A DNA stretch of 6,184 nt from Planctomycetota bacterium (GTDB lineage: Bacteria > Planctomycetota > Planctomycetia > Pirellulales > Pirellulaceae). A model generated the notes under the pieces. The model was not told the origin of the DNA, did not search any database, and saw nothing but the letters and a program-made list of their open reading frames with translations. The stretch covers positions 1-6,184 of the forward strand of contig JAPLNJ010000219.1 in assembly GCA_026692885.1 (NCBI GenBank). The letters run 5' to 3'. Positions 1 to 5,173 of this stretch are shown here, one piece after another. How positions within the stretch are numbered: position 1 is the first letter of the stretch; each line of letters opens with the position of its first letter. The translations under genes and the position numbers were made by a program.

Positions 1-33
1 GCTCAGAAGTTTTCTGGTATTCAGCACGGGACA

Positions 34-64
34 GAAACCCGGTTTTTGGAAAAAACCGGGTTTC
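34..64. repeat. Strong hairpin, 14-bp perfect stem with 3-base loop
   Basis: GAAACCCGGTTTTT (34-47) is the exact reverse complement of bases 51-64, with the loop GGA between them. The stem has a GC core flanked by A/T runs. No T-run follows the 3' arm, so it is not a classic rho-independent terminator. It could still end transcription from a gene lying off the left edge, or be one copy of a dispersed palindromic repeat. The hairpin is seen directly; its role is not determined. Confidence 0.7.
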
Positions 65-143
65 ATTTCACCCGACAACTTGTGAGCGGGTACTTACCTC
101 GTACGCGTAGTGCGTCAAGGGCCCGCGTTTCTGGCCTGCCCGA

Positions 144-172
144 TTGAATACCTTTGTAGCCGTTGGTAAGTT
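144..172 (+). promoter_or_regulatory. Weak candidate promoter for the HTH-pglW-pglX operon
   Basis: TTGAAT (144-149) resembles a -35 box and lies 17 bases before TAAGTT (167-172), which matches only three of six -10 positions. A small inverted repeat, GTAA-GT-TTAC (166-175), overlaps the -10 and could be an operator half-site pair, but four-base arms arise easily by chance. The location, about 50 bases before the first start codon, is suitable. This is a pattern match only. Confidence 0.2.
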
Positions 173-216
173 TACGGATTCCCGCCAACTGTAGGTGGAG
201 GGCATCGTCAAGAACC

Positions 217-221
217 GGAGG
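217..221 (+). promoter_or_regulatory. Ribosome binding site for the HTH gene
   Basis: GGAGG lies 8 bases before the GTG at 230. This is near-ideal Shine-Dalgarno spacing and fixes GTG 230 as the start of the 75-residue protein. It is the only clear Shine-Dalgarno sequence before any of the three genes; the starts at 533 and 5174 are preceded by repeat sequence instead. Confidence 0.75.
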
Positions 222-229
222 TCAGTACC

Positions 230-457
230 GTGCTCAAGAGTCAAGGCTACGTCCGTGTCCGGGAGGCAGCGACGCTGCTGGGGGTGTCGGCCAATACGAT
301 TCGGAACTGGGGCGCAGACGGCAAGCTGCCGGAGTATCGGCACCCGGTCAACAACCACCGACTATTCAAGCGGGCCGACCTGGAGTCCATCATGGCGGAG
401 TTGGAAGCGTCGGTTAAAACACTCGCCAAGCAACATAAACCGAAGAAGCCCAGGTGA
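230..457 (+). CDS. Small MerR/excisionase-like helix-turn-helix DNA-binding protein
   Basis: The 75-residue protein begins with GTG and ends with TGA (455-457). Residues about 7-30 (VRVREAATLLGVSANTIRNW) form a MerR-type helix-turn-helix. Then come GKLPEYRHPVNNHRLF, which looks like the recognition-helix end and wing, a short helix (ADLESIMAELE) and a basic tail (KQHKPKKPR). This fold is shared by MerR regulators, phage excisionases and the N-terminus of IS607-type serine recombinases. There is no effector-binding or recombinase domain, so it is probably a minimal DNA-binding regulator. It is the first gene in the run, 75 bases before pglW on the same strand, so regulation of the BREX operon is a reasonable inference. 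IS607 orfA debris is less likely because the protein has a good ribosome binding site and a complete short fold. Confidence 0.8.
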   Translation: MLKSQGYVRVREAATLLGVSANTIRNWGADGKLPEYRHPVNNHRLFKRADLESIMAELEASVKTLAKQHKPKKPR

Positions 458-458
458 T

Positions 459-537
459 GGCAGTTGTCCGTTGTCCGTTGTCAGGTGACTGGTGGCACAG
501 GCCAAGGGCAACTGACAACTGACCAAGAACAAATGAC
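459..537. repeat. Heptamer array 1, between the HTH gene and pglW
   Basis: Left arm: GGCAGTT, GTCCGTT, GTCCGTT, GTCAGGT (459-486). Core: 487-502. Right arm in unbroken 7-base phase: CAAGGGC, AACTGAC, AACTGAC, CAAGAAC, AAATGAC (503-537). The arms are complementary in part, so a hairpin is possible. The last unit, a variant of AACTGAC, contains the ATG (533-535) taken as the pglW start. The array almost fills the gap between the two genes and leaves no recognisable Shine-Dalgarno sequence there. Confidence 0.85.
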
Positions 538-3500
538 TAAAACGTCTTGGACCACCATCGCCGAATCGCAGTACCCGTGGGAGCGGGATGCACTGGATTT
601 CCTGCGCGCACGGTTCCCCGATCAGGACCCCTATCGCGCCTGGTCCAACTTCGAGTTCATTGCGGACGATGGCAGCGTCAACGAGGTGGACCTGCTGGTG
701 CTCACGCCGGCTGGCTTCTTCCTGGTCGAAATCAAAAGCCGGCCGGGCATCGTGCGGGGCGACGCTGGGACCTGGACCTGGGAGCATGAGGGGCGGCTCT
801 TCACCGACGACAACCCGGTCATCGCAGCCAACCGCAAAGCCAAGAAACTTAAGTCCCTCCTGGAGCGGCAGAAGGCGATCAAGAACTTCAAGGGACGGTT
901 GCCGTTCCTGGATGTGGTGATCTTTTGCTCGGCTCCGGATCAGCAACTGGTGATGGAGGGCACGGCCCGGTATCGAGTGTGCCTGCGGGATCAAGAAACG
1001 ACCACTGACAGTCCAGCCCGCCCGGGCATTCTGGCGGCACTCCAGCACCGTGACTGTCCGGGATTGGACCCGCAAGCCAAGGGTTACGGCGACCGGCCAA
1101 CCGCGAAGGCGATCAGTCAGGCCCTGGAGCAGGCCGGTATCCGCCCGTCGCGGAGGTCTCGCAAGGTCGGCGACTTCGTCCTCAATAACGTCGTGATGGA
1201 AGGCCCCGGCTTCCAAGACTGGCAGGCCACGCACGTCAAGCTCGACGAGGTCAAGCGGCGAGTCCGGCTCTACCTGATCCGTGCGGGGGCTACGGTCGAG
1301 GATCGTAAGACCACCGAGCGGGCGGCCCTGCGGGAGTTTCAGCTGCTGGAGAGTCTCCAGCACCCTGGTATTCTGCGGACGTACGGCTTCACCGAGCACG
1401 AACTGGGCTCGGCGATCATCTTCGAGCACTTCCCCAAGGCGATTCGGCTCGACCACTATCTGGCACAGGTCGGGCAGCGGCTGACGCCGGAGACCCGGCT
1501 CGACTTGCTGCGGCAAATCGCCGAGGTGGTGCGGTTTGCCCATGACAAGAAAGTCGTCCATCGGGCCCTGTCGCCGCAGAGCATCCTGGTGCTCGATGCC
1601 GACAGTTCGCGACCACACATCAAGGTCCTCAACTGGCAGGTTGGCTACCGTGATGCCGGTTCCACGACCGGCGGCTCACGTGGGCGAGTCACCGGCACGG
1701 TTCACGTGGACCAACTGGTTGAGGACGCCAGCACGGCCTACATGGCCCCCGAAGCACTCGCGGACCCCGAATCGATCGGCGAGCACCTGGACGTCTTCTC
1801 GCTGGGTGCGATTGCTTATCACTTGTTTTCCGGCCGGCCGCCGGCCAGCAACGCCTTGGAGCTGAGCGAGATACTGCGTCAGTCCAAAGGGCTGCAGATC
1901 AGCGCGGTCCTGAACGGCGCGGGCGAGAACCTCCAGCATCTGGTCCAGAGCAGCACCCATGCGGTCGTGGGCAATAGAACCGAGTCGGCGCGGGAATTCC
2001 TGGAAGATCTCGACAAGGTCCAGAGGGAGCTGATCGACGCGGAGCACGACGTGGTCGAGGACCCCACGCAGGCCCAGGCCGACGATAAGCTGGCCGGCGG
2101 CTTGGTGGTCAAGCAGCGACTTGGAACGGGCGCCTGCTCGGTGGCCCTGCTGGTCGAGCGAGATGGTCAGGAACTGGTCCTCAAGGTCGCCAACTCCCCG
2201 GACCATAACGACCGGCTGCGGGGTGAGGGTGAGGTCCTGCAGAAACTCCGCCACCAGCACATCGTCGAGCACCTGGAGACGTTGGAGTTGGGTGGCCGCG
2301 TTTGCCTGCTGATGAGGCGGGCCGGCCAGGAGACGCTGGGCGAGCGGCTCCGCAAGGAAGGCTGGTTGCACATGGACCTGCTCCAGCGATTTGGCGAGGA
2401 CCTGCTCGACGTGGTGCGGTTCATCGAAGAGCAGGGCCTCCCGCATCGAGACATCACGCCCGACAACATCGCGGTCGGTCCCGTGGGTCGGGGCGACAAG
2501 CTGCACCTGGTACTGTTTGATTTTTCGCTTTCCCGAACCCCACCGGAGAACATCCGTGCCGGCACAGCCGGCTACCTGGAACCCTTTCTCGCCAGCCGCC
2601 GGCCTCCGCGCTGGGATCTGTATGCCGAGCGGTATGCTGCCGCCGTCACGTTGTACGAGCTAGCGACCGGTGCGATCCCGAAGTGGGGCGATGGCAAGAG
2701 TGCGGCGGAAATGCTGGACTGTGAGGTCACGATCGAGGCGGAGCTGTTTGACGCAAACCTGCGGGAGCCGCTGGGAGCCTTCTTCCGCAAATCCCTGCGG
2801 CGCAATCCGGCCGAGCGTTTTGACAACGCCGAGGAAATGCTCCGAGATTGGCGGCAGGCGTTCGAGGGGCTGGACAAGCCAACATCCGCCGGCCACGAGG
2901 AGCGAGCAGAAGTCGAGAAGCGGCTGCAGCAGGCCACGGTGGACACACCGATCGCCGAGTTGGGGCTTGGCACGCGAGCCTGTAACGCTTTGGATCGCGT
3001 GAACGTCCTGAACGTCCGCGACCTGCTGGCATTCCCGCAGAAACAACTGCATCGCATGCCTGGCGTGGGCTACAAGACCCGCCGCGAGATCACCGACGCG
3101 ATGAAGGTCCTCCGCGGCCGGCTCGGCACACCCACGCAGGCCCCGATCACGGTGATCAAGGGACCCGAAACGACCACGGACGAGCCCGAGTCGGTGGTGA
3201 TGAACGTGGATTTGTTGTGCCAAAGAGTTCTTGGTCAGTTGTCCGTGGTCAGTGGTCCGTGGTCAGTTGTCCGTGGTCCGTGGTCCGTTGCGGAAGCCCA
3301 GCCCGGCCAACAACGGACGACGGACAAAGGACAAAGAACACCAAGTAAAGGGCAACGGACAAAGGACCGCTTTCTTTTAGCCTTCCTCGGGCTCGATCCC
3401 GATCTGACTGATCCTTGGCCCAACCAGAACGATGTGGCGGTTCACCTGGGCGTCACCCGAGCCCGCGTGGGGCAACTGGCTACCGCAGCGCAGGAGCGGT

Positions 3501-5053
3501 GGCGGCGAGACCCGTCGATCACCCGAGTGCGAACCGACATCGCTGAGTTGCTGACGACGGGCGGTGGTGTGATGTCGGTCGAAGAGCTGGCCGCTGCGGT
3601 CCTGCTGGCCCGTGGATCGGCCGAGGACGAACCTTACTGCTCCCGCTTGGCGCTGGCGGTCACCCGGGCGGCTGTTGAGGTGGAACGGGTTACAGCCGAT
3701 CCACGGCTGGTCGTCCGCCGCGTCCAGTGTAGTCCTCACGCTCCGCGTGAGGATTGCCGTCACGCGGAGCGTGACGGCTACACTCCCGGCCGAGTCATCG
3801 TCGCGATCACCCAGGAGCTGGCCGACTACGCGGTCCGCCTGGGTCGTGAGGCTGATGCCCTAGCGACCGAGGACCCATTGGCGGCGCCGGCGAGGGTCCT
3901 GGAACGCCTTCGTGCGGTGCGCTCACCGGCAGGCACGGAGCCCATTCCAGATGCCCGTCTGCTGCGTCTGGCAGCTTCCAGCAGCCACACGGCAGCAGTC
4001 TCCAGCCGTCAGGAGATGTACCCACGGGGGATGGACTGTGTCCGGGCGCTAAGGCTCTCCCAGTTAGCCCTGCTGGGCGTCAACTCCCTGACCGAAGACC
4101 AGATCCGCCAGCGTGTTTCCGGCCGGTATCCGGACGCGGCTCGACTTCCGGATCGGCCTGAGCTGAACGCGTTGCTGCACGCAGGATGTGACTTGGACTG
4201 GCTGCCTGCAGACTTACCGACGACCGGGACTTACGTTCCACGGGCCAAGATCGGGTCGTCCATACCCAGTACACCTGTGCCCCGGCTGCCGACCCAACCG
4301 GGCACGCCATCGGCCGAGATTACACCTGAGATCGCAAAGGCCCGGCAGTTTGAGGAGCGTCTGCAGCGGGCGATGGCGGACGGTGCCTTCGTGGCGATGA
4401 CGGTCGAGCCGCGGGGCTACTTCCGGGCGCGCGACGAACTGTGCAGCCGTTTCCCGATCCAGCCGATCGACCTGGAATCCACGTTCCTGCGGGCGCTCCA
4501 CAGCGAAGCCGACAAGGTTAAGGGACTCAAATGGGAGAAGGTGCTCCAGGCCGATGCCATGCCGGGTAGCGACGACTGGGGCAAGCTGATGTTGCTGGTG
4601 CGGAGGGCGATGCCGGAAGTGGAGCGGGCTATTTTGTCCGTTGTCAGTCGTCCGTTGTCCGTTGCGGAGGAGTCCGTTGTCAGTCGTCCGTTGTCAGTTG
4701 CAGAAGACCACGGACCACGGACCACGGACCAAGAACAACGGACCACGGACAACGGACCAAGAGCGGTGCTACTGGTCTACCCCGGCCTGCTTGCACGGTA
4801 CGCGCAGATGGACATGCTGCAGCGACTGCGGGAGAAGGTGGGCCGGCCTGATGGGATTCCGGGCCTGTGGATGTTAATCGCCGCCGATGAATCCACCGAA
4901 TTGCCGGTCCTCGACGGCCACGCCGTGCCTGTGATCGGGCGGGCGGAGTGGGCCCGCATCCCGGACAGTTGGCTCCGCAACGAGCATCGGGGAGGATGTC
5001 AGTTGTCCGTTGTCAGTTGTCAGTTGCAGAAGACGCAGACCCCTGACCCCTGA
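533..5053 (+). CDS. pglW: BREX type 2 serine/threonine kinase PglW (NERD, two kinase domains, HhH, HTH)
   Basis: The product has 1506 residues. Residues 1-110 are a NERD nuclease-like domain; E17, D53 (NEVDLL) and E66/K68 (VEIKSRPG) fit a PD-(D/E)xK site. About 214-500 is a kinase domain that looks inactive: HRD is HRA (343-345) and DFG is NWQ (367-369). About 523-780 is a second kinase with glycine loop LGTGACS (from 530), K551, HRDITPDN (638-645) and DFS (663-665), probably active. About 803-865 resembles the RNA polymerase alpha C-terminal helix-hairpin-helix (LGLGTRACNAL, MPGVGYKTRREI). About 947-1030 resembles a sigma region 4 helix-turn-helix. The order NERD-kinase-HhH followed by pglX is diagnostic of BREX-2, where PglW is a protein kinase acting with the PglX methyltransferase and PglZ. 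An in-frame TTG at 464 would add 23 repeat-encoded residues; ATG 533 is preferred because family-like sequence (SQYPWERDAL) follows soon after. Three repeat insertions are read through in frame, and the stop codon lies in a heptamer. Confidence 0.93.
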   Translation: MTKTSWTTIAESQYPWERDALDFLRARFPDQDPYRAWSNFEFIADDGSVNEVDLLVLTPAGFFLVEIKSRPGIVRGDAGTWTWEHEGRLFTDDNPVIAANRKAKKLKSLLERQKAIKNFKGRLPFLDVVIFCSAPDQQLVMEGTARYRVCLRDQETTTDSPARPGILAALQHRDCPGLDPQAKGYGDRPTAKAISQALEQAGIRPSRRSRKVGDFVLNNVVMEGPGFQDWQATHVKLDEVKRRVRLYLIRAGATVEDRKTTERAALREFQLLESLQHPGILRTYGFTEHELGSAIIFEHFPKAIRLDHYLAQVGQRLTPETRLDLLRQIAEVVRFAHDKKVVHRALSPQSILVLDADSSRPHIKVLNWQVGYRDAGSTTGGSRGRVTGTVHVDQLVEDASTAYMAPEALADPESIGEHLDVFSLGAIAYHLFSGRPPASNALELSEILRQSKGLQISAVLNGAGENLQHLVQSSTHAVVGNRTESAREFLEDLDKVQRELIDAEHDVVEDPTQAQADDKLAGGLVVKQRLGTGACSVALLVERDGQELVLKVANSPDHNDRLRGEGEVLQKLRHQHIVEHLETLELGGRVCLLMRRAGQETLGERLRKEGWLHMDLLQRFGEDLLDVVRFIEEQGLPHRDITPDNIAVGPVGRGDKLHLVLFDFSLSRTPPENIRAGTAGYLEPFLASRRPPRWDLYAERYAAAVTLYELATGAIPKWGDGKSAAEMLDCEVTIEAELFDANLREPLGAFFRKSLRRNPAERFDNAEEMLRDWRQAFEGLDKPTSAGHEERAEVEKRLQQATVDTPIAELGLGTRACNALDRVNVLNVRDLLAFPQKQLHRMPGVGYKTRREITDAMKVLRGRLGTPTQAPITVIKGPETTTDEPESVVMNVDLLCQRVLGQLSVVSGPWSVVRGPWSVAEAQPGQQRTTDKGQRTPSKGQRTKDRFLLAFLGLDPDLTDPWPNQNDVAVHLGVTRARVGQLATAAQERWRRDPSITRVRTDIAELLTTGGGVMSVEELAAAVLLARGSAEDEPYCSRLALAVTRAAVEVERVTADPRLVVRRVQCSPHAPREDCRHAERDGYTPGRVIVAITQELADYAVRLGREADALATEDPLAAPARVLERLRAVRSPAGTEPIPDARLLRLAASSSHTAAVSSRQEMYPRGMDCVRALRLSQLALLGVNSLTEDQIRQRVSGRYPDAARLPDRPELNALLHAGCDLDWLPADLPTTGTYVPRAKIGSSIPSTPVPRLPTQPGTPSAEITPEIAKARQFEERLQRAMADGAFVAMTVEPRGYFRARDELCSRFPIQPIDLESTFLRALHSEADKVKGLKWEKVLQADAMPGSDDWGKLMLLVRRAMPEVERAILSVVSRPLSVAEESVVSRPLSVAEDHGPRTTDQEQRTTDNGPRAVLLVYPGLLARYAQMDMLQRLREKVGRPDGIPGLWMLIAADESTELPVLDGHAVPVIGRAEWARIPDSWLRNEHRGGCQLSVVSCQLQKTQTPDP
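3227..3367. repeat. Heptamer array 2, in frame inside pglW after the HhH domain
   Basis: GTTCTTG (3227-3233) is followed by eight GTC(C/A)GT(T/G) units (3234-3289), a 22-base core (3290-3311) and eight right-arm units (3312-3367: AACGGAC, GACGGAC, AAAGGAC, AAAGAAC, ACCAAGT, AAAGGGC, AACGGAC, AAAGGAC). The tract is 141 bases, or 47 codons, and encodes low-complexity residues about 899-945 (QLSVVSGPWSVV, then QRTTDKGQRT) between the HhH and sigma-4-like domains. The right arm contains no TGA. The unit phase was read base by base. Confidence 0.93.
3726..3784. repeat. REP-like double palindrome, in frame inside pglW
   Basis: The outer arms AGTGTAG (3726-3732) and CTACACT (3778-3784) are exact reverse complements. 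Inside are two hairpins: TCCTCACGC/GCGTGAGGA (3733-3741 and 3745-3753, loop TCC) and CCGTCACGC/GCGTGACGG (3757-3765 and 3769-3777, loop GGA). The two hairpins are also largely complementary to each other. The element is translated in frame as roughly QCSPHAPREDCRHAERDGYT. I recall similar SPHAPRE peptides in predicted planctomycete proteins, which suggests a dispersed repeat family. It is unrelated in sequence to the heptamers. Confidence 0.85.
4636..4764. repeat. Heptamer array 3, in frame near the pglW C-terminus
   Basis: Left arm: GTCCGTT, GTCAGTC, GTCCGTT, GTCCGTT (4636-4663), then spacer GCGGAGGA, then GTCCGTT, GTCAGTC, GTCCGTT, GTCAGTT (4672-4699). Core: GCAGAAGAC (4700-4708). Right arm: CACGGAC three times, CAAGAAC, AACGGAC, CACGGAC, AACGGAC, CAAGAGC (4709-4764). 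The left arm looks like an internal duplication. The tract is 129 bases, or 43 codons, encoding residues about 1368-1411 just before the conserved-looking AVLLVYPGLLARY. No stop codon is created. Confidence 0.93.
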
Positions 5054-5173
5054 CCCCTGACCCCTGACCCCTGACCCCTGACCCCTGACCCCTGACCCCT
5101 GACCCCTGACCCCTGACAACTGACAACTGACAACTGACCACGGACCACGGACCACGGACCACGGACCGCTGAC
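4998..5173. repeat. Heptamer array 4, spanning the pglW stop and reaching the pglX start
   Basis: Left arm: GTCAGTT, GTCCGTT, GTCAGTT, GTCAGTT (4998-5025). Core: GCAGAAGACGCAGAC (5026-5040). Then 19 uninterrupted heptamers fill 5041-5173: eleven CCCTGAC, three AACTGAC, four CACGGAC and one CGCTGAC. The pglW stop TGA (5051-5053) is in the second CCCTGAC unit, and the pglX ATG begins at the next base after the array. Bases 5012-5025 pair perfectly over 14 bp with 5118-5131, which would enclose the CCCTGAC run in a large loop in the mRNA. Confidence 0.95.
5041..5117. repeat. Perfect tandem repeat, 11 copies of CCCTGAC
   Basis: Eleven identical 7-base units run without a mismatch, the longest uniform tract in the window. 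The uniformity suggests recent slippage expansion compared with the mixed units in the coding arrays. Three consecutive units place TGA in all three forward frames, so the tract could not lie within a coding region. It lies across and beyond the pglW stop. Confidence 0.97.

Noticed and set aside
230..457. IS607 orfA serine recombinase remnant
   Set aside because: Only the MerR-like fold is shared. There is no recombinase domain, no orfB nearby, and the gene has its own good ribosome binding site.
464..532. In-frame TTG extension of pglW by 23 residues
   Set aside because: The extension is almost wholly repeat-encoded, and homology-like sequence starts after ATG 533. It is kept only as an alternative.
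362..1618. Long open frame on the minus strand (418 codons) opposite pglW
   Set aside because: It overlaps the NERD and first kinase domains of pglW, shows no recognisable domain, and is the kind of antisense frame expected in GC-rich coding DNA.
1676..2506. Minus-strand open frame of 276 codons
   Set aside because: It is antisense to the kinase region of pglW, with no family-like motifs and no support for a start.
3226..3370. Frameshift or pseudogene signature in pglW
   Set aside because: Low-complexity sequence raised the suspicion, but the frame continues into recognisable domains on both sides of every array.
4998..5173. CRISPR array
   Set aside because: Units are 7 bases in direct tandem with no unique spacers.
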